Under the pieces are notes generated by a model. It ran no database searches. It was given only the letters and a program-made list of their open reading frames with translations, and was not told where the DNA came from. The position numbers and the translations under genes were made by a program. From Elgaria multicarinata webbii (Eukaryota; Chordata; Lepidosauria; Squamata; Anguidae), in contig NC_086172.1 in assembly GCF_023053635.1 (NCBI RefSeq), forward strand, positions 128,005,681-128,069,680: a stretch of DNA of 64,000 nucleotides. Reading direction: 5' to 3'. Every line of letters starts with the position of its first letter. Position 1 is the stretch's first letter. Below, piece after piece: positions 53,846 to 63,735 of the stretch.

Positions 53846-56800
53846 GAGTAGGTACAGGACTAGAGATGCAAGACCAACTTTTCTTAGGTATGGGTTGTGC
53901 TGGCAAAACCTCTTCTATTACAAGGTGAAAGCTTGCAAAACACACAAGGTTGGCTTGTATGGTTCCTCCCCTCATAGAGATCAATGCTGCCAGCCCCTCC
54001 TGCCAAATCTAATTAGATGCATCAAGTATTGATGGAGACTTACCAGAATGTTTCCTTTAGCTTCATGTAAGCAGTGAAATGCCAGCTCTTGGTTGGTACC
54101 ACCGCCAGGAAATATACTTGAGCAAGCAGCAGTTAGCAGATTCTCCACTGTTAAATAAAAACAACATGCAAATCACATCCATCCTAGTCAACAGGTGGAT
54201 GGCTGAAGGAACATCAGGGTTGTTTTTTTAAGAGAAATTTGCTGATTTTCTTCTTAATCGTGTTCCACTTCCTGAGGAAATGGAAGTCCCATCATCCCTT
54301 AATGCAGGAGTGTTGAACTTCTTGAAGCCCGAGGGCCAAATGCAATTTCATAGAAGCTCTCGGAGGCTGCATTGCAGTGGTGGGTGGGGCCAAAACGAAA
54401 AGCGATAGGGCCAAAAGTATCAGGCAGGCTAGATTTGGTCCAAGGGCCTGAGGCTCCACACCCCAGCCTTAATAGTTCCCAGTCCAATCATTTAAGGTGC
54501 CTCCTGCTCCCTACTAGCAAATTGTCACTTTCTACCCCATCTACACATTGGGGCAAGAGAGAAATGCATGATGATAAGGAGCTTTAACTCTCTCACTCTT
54601 GAGAAAATTGTACCTCTAAGGGAGCAATTGCATATTTAGATACAAAAAAATCCTTCAAGTCCCAGCATTGTCCCATGGCTGGCTGGGGAACGCTGGGAGT
54701 TGTAGGACTTCCTTCTGCCTAGATATGCATAGGATTGCACTCTAAGGCCCTTCCTACACCTACAGGGGCAGGGGAGATGATCCCAGGATTTCTGGCTCCT
54801 GGGATCATCGCCCTGTGTTCAGATGGCCGTGTGATATCCCAGAAGTGAAGAGCGATGGTGTGCCCATTGCGGCCTGCCATTATTAAAAAAGGAATAGGAA
54901 CCGGAGCGCATGTACACTCCAGCAAACCCAAAGTTGTTGTTTTTTTAAAAAGTCCCAACCCTTCTCCTTACTCTACCCCCAATGTCCCTGGACTGCCCCG
55001 GCCCGGCTCCTTCCCTCTGCTGACCCCCGCTACTTGCGGGGAGGAGGGAAGAAGCCCTCCCAAGACCGTGGGAAGAATCAGTTTTCCCAGGGTTTTTTTA
55101 TCCCTGGGAAAACCTGTGTCCTGCCCCCAGGAGTCCCTGTGCCAGCCATGATCAGCCCAGACTATCGGGCAGAAACGGCCTAAGTCACTTTCAGCACTCA
55201 CTGGTTGAGCAATAGAGGCGGAGAAGGGAAAAGTCCAAGAATCAACTTTAGCAAGCACTGCCTTTCCATTAATCTAGAAAGTGAATACTGGAGTGGTGGG
55301 GTTCAGGAAGACTAACTATAAGTACTGTTGAGTCCAGAGATGTGTGTGTTCTGCAACAGTGGGCATTTTAAAGGAGTCACAGAATCTAAATATGGCTGCA
55401 GAAATGTTAAGCTCTCAAATGCATCAACAGGCCCATTGAAATCCTTTCTGGATGGAACCCCAACCTTCTGGAGCACATTTTAGGGAGACATGGGGAGCTG
55501 CAAGGTGAGGGTTGGAATAACCCCCTTCCTTATGCCACTGATGGATGTTCTTTGTCAAGTGGGAGGCACGACCCGGATTTTACCCATTGATTTTTTTTAT
55601 TGGTCAGGTTGATAGCTTTAACTTTGTCTCTGTTTAAAAAAAAACTGTGATAAAAATGTAGTAATTTAGGACAACGAAGCGCCTCTCAGGTGTCTAGCTT
55701 TCACAACAATTTTCAATTCAGAAAGGTCAACAGCATCATTGGACATACAGAGCCTTTAAAGAGATGTACCACTCTTGCCTCTCATTAGTATTTCAGTTTT
55801 CAAGCTCTTTACCATTCTCTTGGGTTGACACATTGGTTTCAAGTTCCTCCCATGGCTGCCACACCAATTCCTCCTTGGCTCTGTCGGAGGCTGCCAGAGA
55901 TTGATCTCTGAGAGGTGGGATTTCTGCTTGAAATCGCGGCCCCACATTGATCCGTCTAAAAAAAACCAAAAAAAGGCACATTAAGAAAGGGCCTCACCCT
56001 GCAACATTTAGCAGATGCTGGTTTGCCAAGACCAGCAACCTGCTTCTTTGAAACAAGTTACAGCTGAATCAGTGGCATAAGTCAAAATCAATAATTACCC
56101 ATTTCTCTACTGACCTTCACCCATTTTAAAATCACCACTAAACTCTAGTTTCAAAATACACATTTTTGCATGTGTCTTCTTGGCCACCCACCAAATGCTA
56201 GCTGGGAACAAGGATGCTAAAAACAGTTGAAAGATTCAGAAGCTGCCCACAACTGTGTGTTTACTTATATGTAACAGTGCATGAAAGCCAAATATGGTGT
56301 ATTTCTTCACATACTCTTTTTCCTATTCCATACATCAGCCTCCTCCAACCTGGTGTCCTCCAGTTGTGTTGGACTGCAGCTCCCATAAGGAATTATGGAA
56401 ATTGCAATCCGAAGGCTGCCATACGTGGTCATTATGGAAGGCTCAAAGAGAATACTCAAAGCTCCTTGAAGGAACGGCAGAATGCAAACAAATAACACAC
56501 ACAAGCTGGGCAGTGTGAACAGCCCAGAGAGCTTCAGCTATTGGGCGGTATAAAAATGTAATAAATAAATAAATAAATAAATTGCTTCAGATGTATAAAA
56601 AAATGATAAGGATTTTTGTTTCTTTTTACTTCTGTATTAAAAATATATTTTATTTATTGCAAGCGATTAACAAGAGATTCATTAGAGCAGCCTTCCTCAG
56701 CCTGATGCCCTCCGGATGTTTTGGACTTCCTCAGTCATCATGGCCCATGGTCAGGAATTCTGGAAGTTGCAGTCCAAAAGCATCTGGAGGGAAGCAGGCT

Positions 56801-59800
56801 GGGGAAGGCGGCATTAAAGCAGTGCTGAACAGAATATGCAGGCAGGTCTTTTTAAGGCTTTAATTCAAAGGACACTGGCAAAAAAAAAAAACAAGCCAGC
56901 TTTTCAGGCACACAATTTATCTAGGCTTGTATTTATAGGAGTTTGTTACTTGCTAAATCATACAACATTTATGTATGTAAGAACGGGAGTGCCGAAGCAA
57001 ATATTTGGCCCTAAGTTAATTGAAAAAAACTGGGAGGAAGGCAAGAGGGAACACTACAAACGAATGAGTGTTGTGATTTGTGTGGCCCATACAAAATCCT
57101 ATTCAGTGGATAAAACTTCCGAATAGATTAATGCAACATTAACTTCCTTCAATGGTAAAAAAACTTAAGTCTTGCTTGCATGAACGAGGTTTTAGATTCT
57201 GTTCTCTGCTTGCATCTTCAGAGTAATGTTTTGGACTTGGACTTGTAAGCTAAGGAAGAGAGGTATGCAGATGCAAATGCCAGGGAGAGTAACTGGTGGA
57301 AGGACCAAAGTCCTTGACCCCATTCCTCCCTAGGAAAAAACAAGACATGATGAGTTGCTTGCCTCACACTTATGGAAACCTTTTCACTTTAGTGGACAGG
57401 AAGGGATGCAGTGACATTACCGTTAAGTGGTTGCACTGTGTATATTTTCAACTGAATGTTACTTACGGTTCAATGCTGACAGGAGTACACTCTCCCATTA
57501 CCGAAAGGACAGGAGGAGTGACTTCTGCACTATCTGCAAGACAAAATGACACAATTAATTCACGATCCAAACGTCTACTTAAAGGAGTATTAATGCCATG
57601 CTATTTTTCATTCTGCAAAAAGGGTCTACCTCATGAATTCTTTTCCGGATTTCTAGTATCCTTTCAAATGCAACTATCATATACTGTTCCAACCACTCTT
57701 TCTAATTTAGGAAGTTATTGCTGCATAAGCAGAGGGCATGCACCCCAACTGGAATGAACAGGCAACACACACGCTATCCCTGCACAACTTATGAGTGTCA
57801 TCCCCATTTCCCCCAGCCTTGATTCTCCTACCAATTCCAGCCCCAAATGAACAAGGCATGAAAACTTACTGGATCTGAGCAGCGTCCTGTGTGCACTTTT
57901 AGGAGTCATGGGGGGTGGAACCGAGTTACCACTAGCAGAAAGGATGGCGTTGAAATACAGTCCTGAGCCCTCTCGTACTGGGCTGAGTATTGGTGGGGGC
58001 GTATAAGGAGGTAGCTCAAAGTTCCTATCGGAAGGGTGATCTGCCAAGCGGACCGGTGAGCGTAAGTGGCTCTGATACGGTGTGATATTGGAATAGACTG
58101 GCGGAGCAATGAATGTGCCGGCTTTCGGTGGTATGAAGAGGGGCTCTGGTCTGGGTCGTTGCTTTGGTTTTCGTGCAAAACCTTCCACGTCTTCTTTTGA
58201 AGAAGTGCCTTCATGCTACCAAAAAAAATGAACAAGTTTTGTTTCACACTGTTCCGTGTACTTTAGTGATTTATGCACCCCAAATACAGGCTTGTATCCA
58301 ACAGTGCCCCTCCACTCAGAGAAGGCTGTTCAATCCAGCAGAGGCTTTGAAATGGGGAGGGAAGCAATTTTCAGCACCCTCTGTATCTTGCAGTCTCTGC
58401 GTGAACCTTCCACATTCTTTCAAAGGGTCCCCAAACACTGTGGAGCAGATTTGGAGGAGCACAGGCTGCAGTGAAAGTCATCGCCGCCAACTTCTGTTCA
58501 TGGAAGCCTCCGTTGGATCAAAGAGCCTTCAGTGAATGGTGGGACACAGGACACACAAGTGGATACAACCCATAAACGTTAAGACAAACCCAAATGAAAC
58601 TACACGGCTGTTCAACCAGCTTATACTGGTGGCTTTTTTAAGCCTACAATGGTACTGTTTTGTTAAATATATAGCACAATCAATGTAATCTTGCCTTGAA
58701 GAGCGTAAGCTCCAACTACAGCAAAAGCATTGCATTCAATCCAAGAAGGACGAGTAAGACAAGGTGAATGGCTACCACTAACCACCACCTGTACTTCTTG
58801 GCTTTTGCCACTCCAGAGAAGACCACACCCTGAGCAAGCACCAATGGTGTTGCAAAATGACAAAGAAGGCATTATCCTAGCAATGTCAAGAATGAAAAAG
58901 CCAAGTCACCCATCTCAGAATATGAACCATGGATAATCCATGCTCAAAACACCTTTTCTTCACGGAATCTGTATCTCACAACATGCCAAGCTCAACATGG
59001 TATGTTTAACCCCCAGTGAGCTGCATACGCTATTTTGAATATGGGTCATCATGTTGTGCAAATCAGGCTATCATGGGTTATCTGTGGGTTTAAAAACATC
59101 ACATAACCCTACTACAAAACACGAGTTGAGGGTTGTTTAGTAGAGATTTTAACCCTCAAATAACCCATGGTGGCTGGGTTTGCACAACATGGCAACCCCT
59201 AATAAAGGGTTGCATATTCAAAATGGTGCCCAGCAGCTCATCCAGGGTAAAACAACCTAAAAAGCCTTTCAAATTAGCCACCATAAAATGTTTTGTAACC
59301 TTTCAAGGTTACAAAACTAAACTATACTCTGGGGCTTCAAAAACAGGACAGCAGATTCAGAACACTGTAGACAAGGGTGTCCTCATGGACTACCACAAGG
59401 TTCTACCTAAGGCAGAACCCACAACACTACTGTTGAGAATGGATATTTTACTAGACTACGAACTAACTCACTCTGCTGTCTGCAGTTAAACCCTAAATTC
59501 AACTAGCTTGCAAAATAACATTGCCTTACAGTGTGTTACTGGGAGAGAACAAGAGAAGCAACCTGAATAAGCAAACCACAACCTGCTTTACACATGGAGC
59601 AAGATTACCTTTGCTAGCTCAGAGGATTAATTCCCGCACCCAAGGGAGCTCTGCTGAACGGGGTTACTTTTAGAACCACAAAATCTCTACTACACAAGCG
59701 GTTGCTCCTGCTGTCACAAAAGAAACAGTGGGAGCACAATGGCAGAAAGATTCCAGTGAAGGCTGGTGCTCTGATGTCAACGGTGTAGTGATTCCACTCT

Positions 59801-60280
59801 GGGTTTCAGTCAGAACTCTAAAGGCACTATCCAAGGACTGAAACTTCACACCTTGGAGAGCTCCTTTAGAGTTCTAACCGGCTGGCTGAAACCTGAAGTG
59901 GATTCACTGCCCCACTGACATCACCACCACCAGCCTCCACTGCAGGACTCCAAATTCAGGCCTACCTGAGCCGACGGGTCGACGTTCAAGTTGCGATTGG
60001 ACCTCCTCCGGGTGACTATGACAGACGCCTTGCTCTCAGAAATGCCGCGGTCATTTGTCATGAACCGCTGCTGCTGCTTTCCGTCCTCACTCTTCTCCCT
60101 CCCAATATCTTGGGAGTCCAGCCTTCTCACTGGCACAGACACAGGAATGATGAGAGGCACAAGGCTGCTGTCCTCCCGAGCTCTCTTCGGGGCTGGTGAA
60201 GAACTGGCAAATTCTACCACAGTCCTTGGTGCGGTTGCTGCTGCCTCACTCTTGTTCTTTTCATCTGACATTGCAGGTTC
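39894..60280 (-). CDS. MIDEAS: MIDEAS (ELMSAN1), ELM2-SANT subunit of the MiDAC deacetylase complex, C-terminal 644 residues
   Basis: MIDEAS scaffolds the nuclear MiDAC complex: its ELM2-SANT unit holds HDAC1/2 and it partners DNTTIP1. Eleven exons join in consistent phase on the minus strand: 60280-59966, 58215-57870, 57533-57467, 55955-55813, 54147-54044, 51268-51193, 47574-47486, 45977-45828, 45542-45342, 43777-43560 and 40119-39894. Protein order: [20 protein letters not shown] and SVIVTRRRS; a Pro-rich region ([50 protein letters not shown]); ELM2 ([13 protein letters not shown] to [10 protein letters not shown]); SANT ([40 protein letters not shown]); an acidic linker; a Lys/Arg-rich patch; and one C2H2 finger ([20 protein letters not shown] then KSH). 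The C-terminus has poly-Ala and Ser-rich runs longer than in human. Human MIDEAS is 1045 residues, so the N-terminal part lies beyond 64 kb. The paralogues TRERF1 and ZNF541 match less well. Confidence 0.96.
40395..41805. mobile_element. Large nested fold-back DNA element in MIDEAS intron
   Basis: The ends are inverted relatives: 'gggtttggacgacacaataa' on the left and, reverse-complemented, 'ggctgcgttcagacaccacg' on the right. A near-perfect interior palindrome is centred near 41195: 'gaatccccttcgtgctgggg' (41052) pairs with 'ccccagcatgaagggggatt' (41320), and 'aaaaggatttctcctgcag' with 'cacgggagaaatcctttcct'. A further hairpin lies at about 41411-41515 ('ggtgccaggcatgggg' with 'cccacgcctggcatcc'). 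A LINE-tail insertion sits at 40725-40855. No transposase is present. Confidence 0.7.
40725..40855 (+). repeat. LINE/SINE 3' tail
   Basis: The segment 'tttgtgaaccgcccagagag', 'cttcggctattgggcggtat' and an AT-rich (AAATA)n/(AT)n tail is inserted within the fold-back element. Confidence 0.75.
42898..42995. repeat. Palindromic MITE
   Basis: The segment 'gggtgcaatcctatgcatgt' with 'ttagacacaaaaattctcct', then 'agctggctggggaatgctgg' and 'gagctgtaggacatttttgt', belongs to the same family as 24315 and 54615. Confidence 0.65.
43285..43327 (+). repeat. L2-type LINE tail
   Basis: 'attgatggtgctatataaat' followed by AAATA and AAT repeats is identical in form to the tail at 437-477. Confidence 0.7.
43560..43777 (-). 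CDS. MIDEAS: MIDEAS coding exon (basic region and first half of C2H2 finger)
   Basis: The acceptor is 'cttgtcttctcctgtgaag' and the donor GGCAG|GTAAGA. The exon encodes [31 protein letters not shown] and [11 protein letters not shown] (split Arg). I chose this acceptor over one 50 bases upstream because it keeps phase and has the better pyrimidine tract. Confidence 0.9.
45057..45146. mobile_element. Solo palindrome made of DIRS-type end repeats
   Basis: The left arm (45057-45092, GGTTCTTTGAGTGGTCATCT...) and right arm (45112-45146, ...GAGACCACAAAGAAGAACC) are inverted copies around a 20-base spacer. The right arm's 'atatgtgtgagtcacagaga' matches the right end of the DIRS-like element at about 33090, and its reverse matches the left end at about 29985. 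No coding part is present. Confidence 0.6.
45342..45542 (-). CDS. MIDEAS: MIDEAS coding exon (acidic linker)
   Basis: The acceptor is 'tgtacccttacgaag' and the donor CCAG|GTGGGT, 201 bases in phase 0. The exon encodes [40 protein letters not shown] and TQPLHTENQ. The linker is less conserved than the domains on either side. Confidence 0.92.
45828..45977 (-). CDS. MIDEAS: MIDEAS coding exon (second half of SANT)
   Basis: The exon encodes [34 protein letters not shown] and DEAEVDIK in 150 bases, phase 0. The acceptor is 'acctctaatactccag' and the donor AAG|GTAACA. Confidence 0.95.
46940..47309. mobile_element. 370-bp MITE in MIDEAS intron
   Basis: Terminal inverted repeats 'tcatatctcagcttaata' (left) and 'tataaagccgagatatga' (right) enclose palindromic arms meeting at a central hairpin: 'ttgggacaagccagg' (47084-47098) with 'cctggcttgtcccaa' (47134-47148). 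The left terminus is itself a 33-base perfect palindrome (46940-46972). Confidence 0.7.
47486..47574 (-). CDS. MIDEAS: MIDEAS coding exon (first half of SANT)
   Basis: The exon encodes [20 protein letters not shown] and [10 protein letters not shown] in 89 bases. The acceptor is 'gttcttttcag' and the donor CTT|GTGAGT. The [12 protein letters not shown] stretch is the hallmark SANT segment of the family. Confidence 0.96.
47895..48030 (+). repeat. LINE/SINE 3' tail plus (AAT)n(GAT)n(GGT)n microsatellite
   Basis: The segment 'gcccagagagcttcggctat' with 'gcaataaa' leads into about 15 AAT units, then GAT and GGT units (47967-48030). Confidence 0.8.
49300..49700 (-). repeat. LINE/SINE fragment with (AAT)n tail
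   Basis: An (AAT)n run at 49303-49343 is followed by 'tttcttacccacctcctcgt', 'ggcctgccagaagagatcag' and 'ctgggagcagcagaagagaa'. It is an antisense copy distantly like the LINE at 18780-18900. Confidence 0.55.
51193..51268 (-). CDS. MIDEAS: MIDEAS coding exon (between ELM2 and SANT)
   Basis: The exon encodes [20 protein letters not shown] and DYHYT in 76 bases, phase 0 to 1. The donor is ACAG|GTATGC. The acceptor polypyrimidine tract is an unbroken C16 run. Confidence 0.95.
51271..51286 (-). repeat. C16 polypyrimidine tract at a MIDEAS acceptor
   Basis: Sixteen Gs on the plus strand read as C16 followed directly by the acceptor AG (51270-51269) of the 51268-51193 exon. Confidence 0.9.
51590..51975. 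repeat. Palindromic MITE split by a CR1 3' end
   Basis: The left part 'aggggtgtcaaacctcttct' with 'gaatttaatataggagaagg' and the right part 'ccagactgggcccaagagcc' with 'tgaagtttaacactcatg' are inverted end segments. A CR1 3' end ('agaatcatagaaccatagaa', antisense) occupies about 51711-51810 between them. Confidence 0.6.
52430..52562. repeat. Palindromic hAT-like MITE
   Basis: The segment 'gatgggcatcttgtggccct' with 'ccagatattgtt' is opposite 'caacatctggagggccacga'. The arms are inverted copies around 'agccagcatagccaa'. Confidence 0.65.
53150..53225. repeat. Half of a hAT-like MITE
   Basis: The right-half motif 'cacatctgggaggcatcagg' with 'ttggggaaggctgc' is preceded by 'ttggccatgctggctaggga'. 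Confidence 0.6.
53393..53640. repeat. Inverted pair of tRNA-Ala-like SINEs with a MITE half between them
   Basis: The plus copy GCTGTCGCTCAGTGGCAGAA with 'tgctttgcatgcagaaggtc' lies at 53401-53510. The minus copy, 'ttcaggttctatctggcatg' to 'atgaagcttcagcccttcc', lies at about 53575-53640. A MITE half ('cacatctggagagcaccagg') lies at 53527-53565. Confidence 0.6.
53807..53846 (+). repeat. (CA)n microsatellite
   Basis: About 18 CA units with one interruption lie in a MIDEAS intron. Confidence 0.95.
54044..54147 (-). CDS. MIDEAS: MIDEAS coding exon (ELM2 C-terminal half)
   Basis: The exon encodes [20 protein letters not shown] and [14 protein letters not shown]. The acceptor is 'tttatttaacag' and the donor CTG|GTAAGT. 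Confidence 0.96.
54612..55190. repeat. MITE and adjoining fold-back sequence
   Basis: 54612-54745 is a member of the 'gcaattgcatatttagatac' / 'gcataggattgcac' palindromes. 54745-55190 contains perfect hairpins GATCCCAGGA/TCCTGGGATC (about 54779-54806) and TTTTCCCAGGG/CCCTGGGAAAA (about 55082-55112), with a GC-rich interior. Class assignment of the second part is uncertain. Confidence 0.5.
55813..55955 (-). CDS. MIDEAS: MIDEAS coding exon (start of ELM2)
   Basis: The exon encodes [34 protein letters not shown] and STQEN. The acceptor is T8AG and the donor AATG|GTAAAG. The INVG.RFQAEIP string defines the ELM2 start. Confidence 0.96.
56335..56420. repeat. hAT-like MITE half
   Basis: 'cagcctcctccaacctggtg' with 'tcctccagttgtgttggact' is the left arm of the family. 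Confidence 0.6.
56515..56582 (+). repeat. LINE/SINE 3' tail
   Basis: 'cccagagagcttcagctatt' and 'gggcggtataaaaatg' are followed by (TAAA)n. Confidence 0.75.
56688..56812. repeat. Palindromic hAT-like MITE, near full length
   Basis: The left arm 'gcagccttcctcagcctgat' with 'gccctccggatgttttggac' is mirrored by 'gtccaaaagcatctggaggg' with 'aagcaggctggggaaggc'. The centre is 'catggcccatgg'. Confidence 0.75.
57467..57533 (-). CDS. MIDEAS: MIDEAS coding exon (short, upstream of ELM2)
   Basis: The exon encodes [20 protein letters not shown] then EP split across the intron. The acceptor is 'ttttgtcttgcag' and the donor ACC|GTAAGT. Confidence 0.95.
57870..58215 (-). CDS. MIDEAS: MIDEAS coding exon (Pro-rich region)
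   Basis: The exon encodes [78 protein letters not shown] and [12 protein letters not shown]. The acceptor is 'ttttttttggtag', kept in phase with the previous exon, and the donor CCA|GTAAGT. Confidence 0.94.
59012..59242. mobile_element. Fold-back DNA-element derivative
   Basis: The left arm ('gctgcatacgctattttgaa', 'catgttgtgcaaatc') and right arm ('tttgcacaacatgg', 'gcatattcaaaatggtgccc') are inverted copies around 'acccatggtggctggg' and 'atcatgggttat'. It lies in a MIDEAS intron. Confidence 0.65.
59966..60280 (-). CDS. MIDEAS: MIDEAS most upstream exon in the window
   Basis: The acceptor is 'tggtctttttgtaccaag'. The exon reads [51 protein letters not shown] and VDPSAQ, with donor CAG|GTAGGC. 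The ATG at 60271-60269 is an internal Met, not the gene start: the in-frame residues before it and the known long N-terminus of the family place an upstream exon outside the window. Confidence 0.93.
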
Positions 60281-60439
60281 CTTGGTACAAAAAGACCATG
60301 TGCGGATTAAGTTATCTGAAGCAGATCATTTGGTACATGATGTGAAAGATTGGGGCAGCTTAACAAATTGAAAACTATTAGTGTCCCTACAAACAAGACA
60401 GAAAAGATGAAACATGTCTTCCTTTTAATGCCCAACATT

Positions 60440-60652
60440 TGCAAGCAACAATGTGGTGTAGCGGTTAGAGTGCTGGACTGGGGAGACCCAAGCTCTAGTC
60501 CCCATTTGGACATGAAGCTCACTGGGTGACTTTCACTGAGCTACCTCACAGAATTGTTGTGAGGACAAAATGGAGACACGGATCATATTTGGCAGAGTGG
60601 GTTCTTTGAAGGAAAGGCTGGATATAAATGCAATAAATAAATAAAAACATGA
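60440..60652 (+). repeat. tRNA-derived SINE, near full length
   Basis: A pol III-like head AATGTGGTGTAGCGGTTAGA and 'gtgctggactgg' is followed by a B-box-like 'agctctagtcc', 'catgaagctcactgggtgac', 'agaattgttgtgaggacaaa' and the tail 'ggatataaatgcaataaata'. It lies antisense to MIDEAS. Confidence 0.85.
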
Positions 60653-61639
60653 CTGTCAAAAGGAGTTACCAGCGAGAACCATTTCCAGCAAGGGTGGGGA
60701 ATTGCAAGGAGGTCCAGAAGGCGTTTTTGTCCCCCTTCTCCCCCACGGGCTGCCCTCCCTGAATAAGGGGGGGGAAAACCACATGGCAATTTCTCCTTGG
60801 TGCGCTGCCAAATTTGGAAGCAAAAAAAGAAAAAAGTAAGGGAGAAAAAGGCATCTGTAGCAGTATGGAGTGCTACAAGGGTCAAAGTTAACTTGTTTGC
60901 AAGCTAAATTTGACCCTTATACAGCTCCGTAGTTTTACAGATGGCTCTCCCGCCCTAAAAAAAGGTTTCTTGCCACCAATTTCAGTGGCACAGTGATAGG
61001 TGCCATCTACAGGCTCAGCCCCAATCTACAGGAATTTGCATAAACAGAAAATTAAGGATGCTTACTTATAATATAAAATGGACAATGGATCTCAATGCTG
61101 ACCTTTCATCAGAAGTTTGGGAATGTGATTATTATTTATTGCAATTATTTATAACCTGCCTTTAAGAATACAAATCCTTCCAAGGCAACTAAAAAGTAGT
61201 ATTAACAAAATCACAATGAATAATATTAGAATATAATAATTTGTAAGGAACCTTCTCACAGGGTTGATGGTGATATAATTCCCTGCAGGAGGAGGGAGAA
61301 TTCGAGCTGGACAGGCTCTGAGGGAGTCTTTGCCTACCTGCCTGCCTCCTCCTCTCTCCTAGGATCCTTCACACAGGGCCTTTGGTAGCAGATGGCCCTG
61401 TTAAGGGATGGGAAATATGAATATGCAGGTATATAAATGAATATACCTATGAACTCCTAACAACTGTGTTCAGATTCAATGTTAACCAATCATTTTCAAG
61501 TTATGTGTGTGAGCAGCCTCAACTTTACGCACTACCTTCTCCCTTCCTCCAGATGCAATGGGAGAAGATAAGAAGCTTCTGATTGCTTTTAACAGAAGAC
61601 CACTATTTGCCACTGTCTGAAGCTGGCAAGGTAAGGTTC

Positions 61640-61850
61640 GTGAAAACCATAATTTGCCCTTATAATAGGATTGTAAACCAGAGTTTGATTCTGGTTTGCA
61701 ATCCTAGTTTAACCTTTATGCAAACCTGCATTGAGCAGGGGGCTGGACTCGATGGCCTTATAGGTCCCTTCCAACTCTACTATTCTATGAGTTTGGACGG
61801 GATCACAAACTGTGATTTACTGCTAACTATGAACAGAAATTTCTAACGTC
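61640..61850. repeat. Fold-back fragment with inserted CR1 3' end
   Basis: 'ggattgtaaaccagagtttg' opposite 'ctggtttgcaatcctagttt' forms a hairpin at about 61668-61712. 61727-61790 is a sense CR1 3' end ('gggggctggactcgatggcc' to 'ctactattctatgag'). Confidence 0.65.
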
Positions 61851-62184
61851 CTCCCTTTCCACATGAAGGAAGGGAGAACGGAAGGAGGTAAGAGTGTAAT
61901 CTGGAGTTCTGTGACAACTCGTGCAAATAATGCCAAACCAAGATTTAACATTACTTCTGAGTAGCCCTGCTGAGTCCGAATGTGAAAGTAAAATATTTGA
62001 AGCTTTTAAACATCAATATGCATTTTCTTACCAATTAAGCAAAGTTCTAAGGTAATTCCAAAATAAATCCTGGAGATTTAATCATGAGAACTCATTTTCT
62101 GTTTGTTTGGTGGAAATGTGCAAAATTTTAGAATAATATATTGGAAATTATTCATAATATGGTAAGATATAATCCCTGATCTTT

Positions 62185-62265
62185 GGCCATACTGGTTGGT
62201 TTTTGGGGAATTGTAGTCCAAAACTACTTGAGTGCACCAGGTTCCCTATCCCTGATAGAGACTAA
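62185..62265. repeat. hAT-like MITE half
   Basis: 'ggccatactggttggttttt' with 'gaattgtagtccaaaactac' and 'caccaggttccctatccctg' matches the right half of the family. Confidence 0.6.
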
Positions 62266-63637
62266 AGAGTAGGTCACACTATTATCTTGTATGTGCTCTA
62301 TACTCTATAGGGCTCTTGCGCATTCTCCACAACACATGTGAACGTATGTGCCACAGTATATCGTATACATCTGTATAAGGAATCCCACCCTTTCCCACAA
62401 AAAGCAGCAGCATAGACATGGGTATTTGCATGCACCCTGAGTTAAATGTGACACTTGTTTTTCCACACCCACAGCCCACTACAAATATGGGGATACAGGG
62501 GGCACAGACGAATTTAGTAGGAAAATGGAGGCAGACCCCAGGAAGCCCCTGCAAAATCTATGCAAGATTACAGAGGTGGCAAGATGGTTGCAGGGGAAGG
62601 TGCAGAAGAACTCATCCATACGAAGTTTTCCCTGTGTGACAATTAGGTATTGGAATTCCTGAAAATCATAGCCTTTGGGAAAACAGAAATATATGCCAGA
62701 AAATTAAATCATTGAACCTATCATGTCTTTTTGTTCCCACTCTGCAGCCAACTGCTGTGCACTGCTATACTTACATTATAAGTAAGTATACTTACTTACA
62801 TTAATATTCTCCACCATCTCCCTTTGTCGTTGTTATATATCCCATATTTATTTATTTAGGGAGCAATTCTATGTCCCCTAGACAGCGTCTGGGAGAACGT
62901 AAGATTGTTCAGTTTCCTTGCTCTGAGCTTGTAGACAGGACTTCGACTTTGGAGCCAGGAAGCCATGTTCCACGCCCCACTGTGGCCAGCGCAGAGAGAA
63001 CCACACCGGCTACCTCTCTGTGCTCACAAAACAAAGCACAGAGACAGGAAAAGGGGGCATTCCTGGGACCGGAGAGTGGAGGGGACCGGGGCAACAGCCA
63101 TGTAACAAATCCTATGGCTGCCCTAGAAGCATTCCTTCCCTTCCCCAGAGCCTCTGCTAGACAGGAAAAAGGCCTTTAAGTTTAAATGCAGAACGGGAGG
63201 TGTAAGGTATCGCCGCTCTGCAAAAGATAACCATAAACCTCCAAGTTTGGAGGCTTAAGAGTAGCCAGGGCGCATCCCATAGCCCTGAGCCCTGATTGGA
63301 TTGATAAACTGAATTCCTCCCAGTCCTTTACTAATCTATAGGGCTAATGACTGTTTAGCATGGAGGAGCATGGAGACGACTGGTCACACTCTCACTCAAG
63401 TCAACGGATTGCCCTGTGACTACTATCCCACCTTGGTTACTAAAGGACTGGCTAAATTGCCAATGGGTTTCCAGCTTTCCCTTCCTGAAAGCTATAATCT
63501 TTCTTTCTTTTCCTTTTGAAAAGTAAATGAAGTAATTCCACAGATTTGGCTTAAAGAGCCAGAATTTATGTTAGAGCTGTCCTAGGTTGTGCAGCAAGGA
63601 GAGGGAGGAGAGAGGTAACAGTTCTCTCACATATGAA

Positions 63638-63735
63638 CATATGAAGAGCCCTGATGCTGGATCAGACCAAGGGTCCATCTAGTCCAGCACTCTGTTCACA
63701 CAGTGGCCAACCAGCAATTTATTCTCATTTGACAG
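63638..63735 (-). repeat. Unclassified squamate interspersed repeat
   Basis: 'gatgctggatcagaccaagg' and 'gtccatctagtccagcactc' are the reverse of the repeat end at 15090-15120 and 29490-29525. Confidence 0.65.

Noticed and set aside
60269-60271. ATG as the true MIDEAS start codon
   Set aside because: An acceptor precedes it by 9 in-frame bases, and the family has several hundred residues upstream, so it is an internal Met.
62871-63179. 102-codon plus-strand frame as the missing MIDEAS N-terminal exon
   Set aside because: It is on the wrong strand and has no similarity to the known N-terminus. The true exon must lie beyond 64 kb.
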